From: Plasmopara viticola
Lineage: Eukaryota > Oomycota > Peronosporomycetes > Peronosporales > Peronosporaceae
NCBI GenBank assembly: GCA_001695595.3
Contig: MBPM02000005.1
Coordinates: forward strand, 1,488,001 to 1,552,000
Direction: 5' to 3'
DNA: 64,000 nt
Part shown: positions 1 through 9,020 of the stretch, in pieces
Position numbering within the stretch: position 1 is the stretch's first letter
How the letters are laid out: every line of letters starts with the position of its first letter
Program-made: the position numbers and the translations under genes
The notes under the pieces: generated by a model
Seen by the model: the letters and a program-made list of their open reading frames with translations, nothing else
What the model was told of the DNA's origin: nothing
Database searches by the model: none

Positions 1-1708
1 ATACTGGGTGCAGACTTAAACACTAAATGCAGCTGATGAACACACTTTCACTACTAGTAAAATGCACTATCACTTCCTTTTTGTAGCAGAAACTCAACCT
101 CATTGCTGGTTTAACTTCCACCAGTATCTGCGTGAAGTACCAAGAGCTTGTGGTTATTACTCTGCTGTTTTCGTTTTCATATTAAATTGCTTGCGCCTGG
201 CTTTGATTACAATATATATAGTCCACTTTATATCTTGCGAGTCAGTTTAACTGCAACAATTTCATTAGTCGTACGTGCTGAAGCTAAGACCTGAAACAGC
301 TCCACAGCTTGGTACCGCGCGTGTAGTAGGCCATTATATGAAGTCGTGCTTTTGCACCATGCATTCAGTCAGCATTGATGCCAGTTAGCATACCAAGACA
401 TTTTACTGATCATTGCCTGACTGCAAAATTAAATTGAGTCGATTGTCAAGGTGCAAAAAATACTGGATTACCCTGCATATTGCATTCTATTGCCCCCTGG
501 ATCATTAAAGACCAAAATATATCGGTCGTTTGTCTTCCTGTCCGTCTCTGTGCACGATTCTGTGTGACTCTGTCCGACTTGGTTCACTTTAACGCTCACA
601 CGAGTAGATTGTTACCCAAACTCTTGCAAACATTGTGAAATTGATCCTTTCTTTTACGGCGAGTAGAATCTGTCTACAAATGCTCAGTTAGACCCGATAC
701 GCATTGCACTTCGTAAACGAACTAGAAACTTTGCCGTTAAACCTATGTTTACATTAAAAGTGCAAGCATTATTGTGTTGACATCCGCGATACAGCCACTG
801 CAAATTTATATCGACTGCCAAATTTTATTCATCCAAAGTTCGACTCGATCAAAAAACGAAGAAACAAATCTTTCGACCTATGCAGCCAAAGATACAAAAA
901 GTGTTAAGTTTCAAAGGTTGCACCGAGCCGTATAAAGCAAAAAAGAACCTTTCGCAGGTATTATCAGCTGCAAGAGGAACTACAGAGCGCACTCAAAACA
1001 TATATTTTGGTCGACTGTGCGTTAAGTAGCCAAAAAGTCGGCTTATGCATCCGCAAATAAAGATTAATTCGATGTCTTTGAGTTAATGTAACCGCTGTCT
1101 TACACAATCTGCTCATTCTGGCTGGCGAGAATACCGATGTGAATGGGTTCGACCCTATGCTATACAAATATTCGTCTACTGTAATTGTGCTTCTTTGTGC
1201 CTCACAAGTTAGTGTCAGTGCGACGTGCTTTATCGGCCGATGCTTGAAGTTACTTCTAGAACAGCAGAGAGAAGCCCTATTATGCACAACTAGAAAAAAA
1301 ATCACTGCATTTTTATGTCTATCGCGTAGTTGTACTTAATGTCATTAAAAGGATCGGCTCCACAGTAAGTGACATAATTTTTGCTCCACACAATAAAGCT
1401 GACTTGTTAGTCATTGTCAAGCACACAATCTTTGTGATTAAAGGACATATCAAAGCCATGAAACCGTCAGATCGATGCACGATGCAATCAGACCATGGAA
1501 AAAAATTTGGAACATCCCATGTTTACTAAGCAATATCTGAGAGAAGAATACTATGGGTAGTACTTTTTCACGCTCGGATTATATATCATTAAAGCCTTAT
1601 AACAGAAGAGACGTTCAATATGGAGCCGCCTTTTTGCCGCGGCGCCGCACGTCACTCGTTAATCTGTGCGAAGGGAACGCGATAAATTTGTTCCCAAGGA
1701 CATAATTT
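1..1708. other. Intergenic stretch, no gene recognised
   Basis: AT-rich sequence. The longest open frames (113 codons on the minus strand at 964-1305, 66 codons on the plus strand at 1139-1339) overlap each other and show no recognisable domain, signal peptide or splice context. The last 100 bases are GC-richer and include GTCACTCGTTAAT near 1650, a possible initiator for the downstream PX gene. Confidence 0.6.
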
Positions 1709-4599
1709 GTGCAGATCCCATTAATGCCAATGGAAACAGCGACCGTCACGAGTATTTCAAAGGCGCTGCGGCTCCCACGGCCTTTTCTAAATGAAACAAA
1801 TTGTGCGTTTCAGCAGCTGGAAACTTGGCAACAACTTGCGGCATTAGTGGCAACAGAATGCGTGAAAATCAAGCCATTGGGCTACTACCGAACGCCGGAT
1901 AGTATCGACATGTACGGAACTGGCTATCATACTATTTCTGATTGCTACGCTCTGATGAGGCTAATAGTATGATATATGATATATGTGATTATGCCCGTGT
2001 TTTTCTTCTCTCGTATAGCTACGTGTTTGAGTGCTCCATGGGCGATTGGTCCAGTGCTCGTCGGTACAGGTGGAAGGTCTACCGGCGGTATCGACACTTT
2101 AAAAATTATGTTGCTCACTCTTCGGAAGTGTTGGTGAGTCAGTCGGTCGGTATTCCGCAATTATCGCATTCATATCTAGAAATCTTTTATGCGCAAGACT
2201 GCAAAGACCGACTTGTGGAGCTACACACGTGGCTTGAAAGAGTCGTGGCAGTAACGCAACTTTATTGCAAAAAACTGTGTGAAAAGCGACAAAAAGTGGA
2301 GCTAGACAAGTTCGTGAAATTACAGCAACAAAGGCTCGCGCAATTAGAGACACCAGGCAAGCCAGTGATATCCAGAAAGCAAAAGAATCATAGTAGCAAT
2401 GACGTGACTGTGGGTATGACTTTCGACTCTTTTGAGTCAAGCCGAGTAGGTACGAGTAAACCCTTGTCCAAAGGTTCACAACGACGAAGTACTAGATTAA
2501 ATTTGAGGACGATTGAGCAGCAGCAAGATCCAAGACTAGATGTTAGACGGTTAGAAAACGCAGAGGCACTGCCGATTCTCATGCTAAGTTGCTTCCTTTT
2601 TGCGGGAGCCAACTGTCCGTTTCCGCACGTTTTTCAAGCTATACCGCGTTTTGCGTTGGCTTTACAGGAGCTGAACGTAAAGATTGACCAAAATGTGTAT
2701 CCTTCAAGACTGAAAAATCGTACAATTACGAAAGCTGGTTTGGGCCTACGCTTAATGCCGAGTCACGAGCAAGATGCAAAGTACTTTGGAGCCACAGTTG
2801 CAGGATTGCTTCGAAACCAAGAGGAAATGGATCCAGCTTTGATCAATGTGTCTGTGGGCGCACAATTAGTGCAAGTGAATGGGATTGATACCATCACGAT
2901 GCCGTTTGACCAGATCCTCGTTCAGTTGCGTCATGCAGGGGTACCATTGCGTTTAAAATTCCTCTATAATCGTCATAATAATTGTCCAAGAAGTGCTGGA
3001 ATCGCACTTAAAAGTAGTGGAAATACCACAACGTTACCGTGTACGAATCAGGTACCGAGTGGCAGTACCACCACTTTAGTGACTAAAACGCCATTGACTC
3101 ACTGTAGTGTGAGTGATGACAGACAGTCAACATCCAGTCTATTTTCCGCAATGTTTGGTGATTGGTTTGGCACTCGAAGGGTTTCTCAAACTCAAGGCAC
3201 AATGGGTACTGATTTAAACAATACGCTTGAAAAGCAACGAGGGACGTCGGCTGGGATCACATGGGAATCCACTTGGCACCCTAATGCGACAAGTTTGAAT
3301 TCTTGGGACGATATCAATGGAGCGTCTCGCGACCTTATTTCGCATGGCTTTTACTCGAAGTTATCATCGTCGCTGCTTTTCGAGTTAAATACTGCAAACA
3401 AGTCATCGATCTATTTTCCAGATCACGAAAATTGTGGTAATAATGAACATGAAGACAGCAGGAATCGTACCTTCCAAGGAGTCTGGAGTACGGCAAGTAC
3501 TTCCATGGGCTTAACTTTCAGTGCTTGTACAATCTACGGCGTTGAAGCGGTAATGCTGGCCTCTGATCCAGTCTTCTTCGCGTCCAGACCTGAGCATTGC
3601 GATAGCGAAAAGCGTCTTTGCAGAGGCTTTGTATTGGTTGCAATTAATCACAAGAGCACGTTTGGTGCCTCGATTGCCACAGTGTTTACACGCCTTTGCT
3701 CTGCGTGTCATCCGACGACATTGTGCTTTCGTTGGTTTGACAATTATAGTCCTCTCTTGCAAAAGGTTGTCAAACCTTATGACGGAAAGCAATCCTTTCG
3801 AGATATAATCTTTAATAATCGGCTGGATTGTATAGTGGAAGCACAGATCGGATTGAGCAACTGTCTGCAGCGTGCACTGACCGAGAACGCTGCTCTCCGT
3901 GATGAATTGAGTGTACTTCAAGATGCCCATCGCGAAGTGCGGCTCGCGCATGAGCGTGCTGCCCAGCGTGAGTATCTCCTTCAAGTGACAATTAAGCAGC
4001 TCAACTTGAAGCTTGCAAAATTGACAGAAAAAGTAGCTTTAGAACGTGCTAATTTGGACCAATCAAAGCGTCGAATGCAAGAGGCAGAGGCAGCAATGGC
4101 TGTCAAGACACGAGAACATGATGCAATGATGGTGCGAACACGAGAGACTGCAATGACGCGTTTAGCAGCGCAGCAAGAGCAACTGGTGAAAGAGTCGAAG
4201 CGTTCGATTGAAATGGCCACGCAATTGGTTGAAAAGCGAGCTCAGAAACGACTCGAGACCGCCGTGAGTGCATGTCAACGAGAACATGACGAATACCTGC
4301 AAAAATTGGCAGAAGAACACTCGGAAGAAATCCAAAGTCTTGCGCAGCAAGTTGCCGTATGGCGGCGTCAAGTTGAGATTCTGACAGAGGCTGAAAAACG
4401 TGATTATACGGCACTCATGAGCCTTGGCAGTAATCCCTACAGTGATTACCAGCGCTCTCGTTTCGGCTACATGAGTTCCGAGTTGCCATTTACTGATTTG
4501 AAGATCAACGACCAACGAAAACAGGAAAAGACATGTGACTCGAGTATTAATGTTAAGAAGCATAAATTGACGCAGTGGCAACGACAACTTGTCGAATAG
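1709..4599 (+). CDS. PX-domain protein with two PDZ-like regions and coiled-coil tail
   Basis: Two-exon model: exon 1 1709-1911, exon 2 2019-4599, 927 residues. The intron (107 nt) starts GTACGG and ends TCGTATAG; this pairing keeps phase and joins CVKIKPLGYYRTPDSID to YVFEC, which restores a PX fold (phosphoinositide binding), residues about 51-155, with the basic motif R90-R91-Y92-R93-H94-F95. A PDZ-like segment follows at about 286-385 (GLGLRL at its start, then QLVQVNGIDT and a closing LRLKFLY strand). A weaker second copy of the same pattern lies at about 565-645. Residues about 680-860 are a long charged coiled coil. PX proteins usually bind PI3P on endosomes, so a membrane-tethered scaffold or trafficking role is inferred. 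The start could also be M7. The ATG at 1942 lies inside the intron and is not used. The gene model is fairly sure; the second PDZ is tentative. Confidence 0.75.
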
Positions 4600-5117
4600 T
4601 TGCACGGACCGCGAGTATCATTATTTGCAGGTGAATGTCATTACTTCGAAATGTGGACCTGTAATACTTTTGTGATAATAAAATGGAAAAACGCCATGAA
4701 TAGGCCGTTCGGAATAATGTACATGCGTAATCTTTGGTGTAATGTACACGGCAATCTTTGGTTACATGCTAACTTTATCGGAAAAGTAAGATGGGAGAGG
4801 AAGCGCCTCTCGGCAGAGGGGGGAGGACGTGGGTTCGTGGACTAAAAGTAACTCAGCTCACAATAAAGTATCATTAGTAAGAGGCGGAAGCCATGAGCCT
4901 CGGAAGAATGGCAAGTCACTATTTCTTATCTTTGCAAAGAGCCAGAGTTTTTGTCGACTTATTCGGCACTGTGTACCAAATGTGAAATGTATTTAATTTG
5001 ATTATTACGGTAGAGCTCGGTGGGTGGTTGACTCTCTTCTGTACCAACTAGTCAGTAAGTGGCGTTTGCTCAGTCTTAAAAGGGCCCGAAAGCAACACGA
5101 CACGCAGCTCTTTCGCC
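4600..5117. other. Intergenic spacer between two plus-strand genes
   Basis: It holds the 3' end of the PX gene and the upstream region of the Arb2/kinase gene. An 81-codon frame at 4600-4845 has no features of a protein and is judged chance. No repeat or RNA gene is seen. Confidence 0.6.
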
Positions 5118-7757
5118 ATGATTAAGGTCAAGTGGGACTCTACCAAGAACGCCACTACAAGCTCAAATGACACAACACCAGCTAGTAGCACTGAACGCCC
5201 GACACTCACGGCGCTTATGGACGGGATTGTCATCACGAGCACCAGCAGTAGCAGTAGCAACGTGGCCACCACTCGACGTCCACCTCTTCCAAAATGGGAC
5301 ATGGGGACCATCTCCGAAGACACAATGCCCACGACGTTTACTGCCGCGTCTACTGGTTGGGTCAATGATCGCTACGAATTGACTGAAAGTGGGGAAGTAC
5401 GCAACAAGGCGAATCGCCAGCGTATCTCCAAGCTCGAGATTCGCGAACATGGCGAAGAGATTCTTCGTGGTCTGATTGATCACGTCCACACGCGCATGTT
5501 GCAAGAGCTGCTGTTTATGGAACAAGCGATTCCTCCACTTGAATTTGAGTGCGCTCCGGTTGCATCGGGCTTTGATCCCGGTGCTAGCGCGACTGGAAAT
5601 CGCTTGAGCTCGGTGGGATCTGTCCGCTCGAGCTCGTCTAGTATCTGTTCGACCAACGACGGCTTTCGTATGATGATTGACACGACTGAACCACGATGTA
5701 TCTTTCACACGAGCAAGAACTTTAGCGTCGCGGAGAAGCTCTTGGTCTTTGTCTGTTCGTTCCGTGGACTCAGTTGTGGGATCTGGAGCCGCAGTGTGTT
5801 ACTAAAAGATGGTGTCCAAGTCGGTTCCATGTTGCCCTATTTTCAGAAAGCGATTGAAGCCGGGTACGGTGTGTTGGTCATGAACCCAAACATGAATACC
5901 CAATTAATGGTCACGCAAGATGGAACCGTCGAGAAAATGCCCATTCGAGGCTCTAGTAATGCCGAGGAACATTGTGACCACGTCTGGCGCAATTATATCT
6001 TTCCATCCGCGGCCCATAAAGTGCACTTTATTGCTTATGGGTACGGGGGTGTTTTGGTTACCCAATTGATTGCCAAATACCGCTATGAACTCAAAAGTCG
6101 TCTCGGGAACGTCGCGTTTATTGAGAGTTCGCACAAAGTTGATCCATCGTGGAACTCGGGCTTCAAACGCTTCTTCTCGCAGCACAGTATTTCATGGTCT
6201 AGGTCGGACAGTATCCTCAATACGGAGCTCAGTCGCGACGCCACTGCAATTGCATCGACGAGTGGACCCAGTGGGATTGGCACGACATGTAGTGGTGACG
6301 ATGCTTTCTCCTCTGGTCCTTCGTCTCCATCGTCCCGCTTTCCAAAGAGTCCAAACGCTCAGTATATTGGTGTCGGATGCATTTGCTTGTCTGCAGGACC
6401 GTGTGAAGGAGCGAACGAGAGTCCGGCGTACACGACCAAGCAAGTCCTCGAGACAGTTTTCGCCTTCTTGGCGTCTCCAACGCCCTACGAATTTCAGCGG
6501 TGTGCTGCACGTGAAGTGCGCTTGAATGCGCTTTTAAAAGAACAGCAACAAGCTCAAAAGGAAGCCTCGACGGGAAACGAGGAGAGAAAAAGCGGGGCGA
6601 ACACTCATGCCCCACCTAGGGCCCCTGACGGTCTTGCCGACAGGGAAGGGAAACCTCGCGAAGATGATACATTGACGATTAACGACTTTGATCTATTACG
6701 AGTCGTGGGGCGAGGGGCGTTTGGCAAAGTGATGCTGGTACGGCGAAAAGTCGTCAAACCCCAAAAGGGAGCGCGATTATTGAGTCCACGCACAATGTTG
6801 TCCATGGGCATGACACCGCGCCAAATTGCGGGGGCGGCAGGAAGTGACGGTGGCAAAGTGTATGCCATGAAAGTTGTTAAGAAAGCGGCGGTGTTTGCGA
6901 AAAATCAGGTGGAACACACCAAAACGGAACGGCGAATTTTACAGGGCATTGACCATCCTTTTATGGTAAAATTGCGCTACGCGTTCCAAACGGACGCCAA
7001 GTTGTACTTTGTCATGGATTATTACAATGGCGGCACGCTGCACTTTCATTTACGCCGCGCCATGCACTTTGATGAAGTGCGGACGCGGTTTTATGCGGCG
7101 CAATTGGTCTTGGCCATCTCCCACCTCCATACGTACAATATTGTGTACCGGGACCTAAAACCAGAGAATATTTTATTGGACGACCAAGGGTACATTGCAC
7201 TCACGGATTTTGGTCTGTCGCACGACCGGTTTGACAGTAACGACGGGATGCAGACCTTTTGTGGGACCCCCGAGTACATTGCACCGGAGCTCATTCGTCG
7301 TGTCCCGTATGGCAAAGCCGTGGATTATTGGTCCATGGGCGTCTTGATTTTTGAAATGCTGGCGGGTTACACGCCGTTTTATCACACGAACCGAAAGCGT
7401 AATTTTCAAAATATTGTCAAGCTCCCGCTCCGGTTCCCCTCTGAGTTTTCGGACAATGCCCGATCATTGCTTCGTGGTTTGATCTGCCGGAATCCCGCCA
7501 AGCGACTGGGCTCTGGTCCATGTGGTGTCCAAGAGATTCTGGATCATCCGTTCTTCGCCAAAGTGGACTGGGAAAAACTATACAAGCGAAACGTTGTGGT
7601 TCCTTTTCGACCCGTGGTCATGTCAGACGGAGAAATCAACAATGTGCCGGAATTTTTCAAGCGACAAGAAGTGGTCGACTCGGTCGTTTCCGATGCACCG
7701 ATTGGCAAAAGCCACGTCTTCCAGGGCTTTTCGTACACAGATCCATGTAATTTGTAA
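5118..7757 (+). CDS. Arb2-domain / AGC-family protein kinase fusion
   Basis: Single exon, 879 residues. Residues 1-190 are Ser/Thr-rich with a short conserved-looking block (YELTESGEVRNK). Residues about 195-480 match the Arb2/FAM172 alpha/beta-hydrolase-like fold: GIWSRSVLLKDG, GSMLPYFQKAIEAGYGVLVM, NAEEHCDHVW, then the nucleophile elbow IAYGYGG and the ESSH segment. In FAM172 proteins the elbow is HSYGG, so the serine is Gly308 here and hydrolysis is unlikely. Residues about 522-790 are a complete kinase: GRGAFGKV, AMKVVKK lysine, YRDLKPEN (D near 678), DFGLS near 695, T-loop TFCGTPEYIAPE. The C-terminal AGC tail ends in the hydrophobic motif FQGFSY. A ~30-residue insert lies between kinase strands 2 and 3. 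The kinase should be active and PDK1-type regulated; substrates are unknown. I infer that the Arb2 part is a binding or regulatory module. Confidence 0.88.
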   Translation: MIKVKWDSTKNATTSSNDTTPASSTERPTLTALMDGIVITSTSSSSSNVATTRRPPLPKWDMGTISEDTMPTTFTAASTGWVNDRYELTESGEVRNKANRQRISKLEIREHGEEILRGLIDHVHTRMLQELLFMEQAIPPLEFECAPVASGFDPGASATGNRLSSVGSVRSSSSSICSTNDGFRMMIDTTEPRCIFHTSKNFSVAEKLLVFVCSFRGLSCGIWSRSVLLKDGVQVGSMLPYFQKAIEAGYGVLVMNPNMNTQLMVTQDGTVEKMPIRGSSNAEEHCDHVWRNYIFPSAAHKVHFIAYGYGGVLVTQLIAKYRYELKSRLGNVAFIESSHKVDPSWNSGFKRFFSQHSISWSRSDSILNTELSRDATAIASTSGPSGIGTTCSGDDAFSSGPSSPSSRFPKSPNAQYIGVGCICLSAGPCEGANESPAYTTKQVLETVFAFLASPTPYEFQRCAAREVRLNALLKEQQQAQKEASTGNEERKSGANTHAPPRAPDGLADREGKPREDDTLTINDFDLLRVVGRGAFGKVMLVRRKVVKPQKGARLLSPRTMLSMGMTPRQIAGAAGSDGGKVYAMKVVKKAAVFAKNQVEHTKTERRILQGIDHPFMVKLRYAFQTDAKLYFVMDYYNGGTLHFHLRRAMHFDEVRTRFYAAQLVLAISHLHTYNIVYRDLKPENILLDDQGYIALTDFGLSHDRFDSNDGMQTFCGTPEYIAPELIRRVPYGKAVDYWSMGVLIFEMLAGYTPFYHTNRKRNFQNIVKLPLRFPSEFSDNARSLLRGLICRNPAKRLGSGPCGVQEILDHPFFAKVDWEKLYKRNVVVPFRPVVMSDGEINNVPEFFKRQEVVDSVVSDAPIGKSHVFQGFSYTDPCNL

Positions 7758-8089
7758 GTCCAAAAGAGAGACTGAGTCAAGGGTCGAAGCCGTGAAGTTG
7801 AATGTGCTAGCGTAGACCAGAAAGTAGCTGGATTTTGTCGCGTAAGGTAGCAAGTCACACTACGACGAAAGCGTTAAATACATGTTGTAGCGTTTGTGGA
7901 GATAGAGCTGTTTGTCACCTCTTTTTATCTAAAAGCAGGGTAGTCGGACCAGCAAAAAGGCCTCTTTACGCTGCTAAAAAGGCTGTATTAGGACGCCATA
8001 CACTTTCCATGTAATCCATAGCGTATGTAAAGGTGCAGTTTTATTATTCAAATCTTTATACAAGGTCCCTTTTACCGAATCCTTTAGGT
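7758..8089. other. Convergent 3' spacer
   Basis: Short region between the stop codons of the plus-strand kinase and the minus-strand carbonic-anhydrase-like gene. It presumably holds both 3' ends. No other feature seen. Confidence 0.6.
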
Positions 8090-8982
8090 CTACAGAGATC
8101 CCTGGTTGAAAAAGTAGACAACGTCGTGCTTATTGAGGGGTTGAAGGGGGCGAATGTTGGACTGCTCGGGAAGCATAGCGTATAGCGCTTTCAGACTCTG
8201 CAATTCCGCGGGCGAGATCGCGAACGGATTCAACAGGACCCACCAATCGACGTCATCGCTGCACCCGGGCGTCGTTAAACTTCCGCTATAATTGAGCAAG
8301 TGCGTCGTTTTCACGAAATTACTCAGCATCTCGGCGTACTTGATGGAGTTTCCGCCCATATTCGACGAACCGTTCTCCATGCTTTTCAAGAGGTTTTGCA
8401 CAAATACGTTCGGTTGCGCGACATTGGTAGCTTGAAGAAACACCCCCACGACGAGGTGTTTGTTGCTTCCATCCATGGCCTTGTGGATGAATTGAAGCTC
8501 AGCATCGTAGCGTTGATTGTTGACCGTGTGCTCCGACGGTAGATGCAAGTAAAAGTCCACGAGTGAGTACTCGCGCATGTCATTCGTTGACTTGGCTATA
8601 CATTCTGCCACATAATAAAAGCAAGCCCAATGGTGTTAGCTCGGCGCCATGATCAACTTGAAGCATACTCACTTTGATCGTCTTGAATCTCCCATTTGAA
8701 TAAATTGTTCAGTTTCTTGACGACCGATTCATCGCAATCACCGCCGAATTGAACAGGGGGGTTGTTGATGTTCCACACTTCAATGTCCGAGATGTTTTGC
8801 ACGAAAAAGTTGATGGGGGACTGATGCTCTGATTTGCAGACCGAGTTCTCAAAGTGCCAGTCGTCATGGTCAAAATCATCGATCGGTGTACGGTTTATTC
8901 CCATTGGAGTGTTTGGATCGCGCTGGGAGGCCACTTGGCTCAGTGCCAAGAGAGGCAAGGCGAAAGTCGAAATGCGTGTCAT
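8090..8982 (-). CDS. Secreted alpha-carbonic-anhydrase-like protein lacking two zinc ligands
   Basis: Two exons: 8982-8673 and 8604-8090, with a 68-nt intron (GTGAGT...GTGGCAG), 274 residues. A signal peptide (MTRISTFALPLLALSQVASQ) is followed by an alpha-carbonic anhydrase domain: WHFENSVCKSEHQSPINF, FYLHLPSEHTV, AELQFIH, LLNYSGSLTTPGCSDDVDWW. In the active family the three zinc histidines sit in H-x-H and in E-L-H. Here the first is Tyr122, the second His124 remains and the third is Gln141, so zinc binding and CO2 hydration are probably lost. This parallels animal carbonic-anhydrase-related proteins, which keep the fold for binding. It is a close paralogue of the intact enzyme at 17525-18440: the intron phase and the 310-nt first exon are identical. 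The rest of the gene is undamaged, so it looks maintained rather than dead. Export or cell-wall location is inferred from the signal peptide. Confidence 0.88.
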
Positions 8983-9020
8983 GATGTTTGTTGAGTGGAA
9001 AGGAAATTTGAAAGTGAAGT
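8983..9020 (-). promoter_or_regulatory. Core promoter and 5' leader of the ligand-less carbonic-anhydrase gene
   Basis: Reading on the minus strand, ACTTCACTTTCAAATTTCC begins exactly 38 nt before the ATG. It resembles the oomycete initiator plus flanking promoter region (TCAYTTY followed by an A/T-rich AAATTT). The paralogous gene carries ACTTCAGTTTCAAATCTCC at the same distance. Confidence 0.5.

Noticed and set aside
1942..2018. ATG at 1942 as start of the PX protein
   Set aside because: It lies inside the inferred intron; using it loses the first PX strand supplied by exon 1.
4600..4845. 81-codon frame after the PX gene
   Set aside because: No motif, begins one base after the previous stop, composition like the intergenic DNA.
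5163..5708. 181-codon minus-strand frame inside the Arb2/kinase gene
   Set aside because: Antisense shadow of a GC-rich Ser/Thr coding region.
8300..8542. Plus-strand frame across the carbonic-anhydrase-like gene
   Set aside because: Antisense shadow; the minus strand has the recognisable domain.
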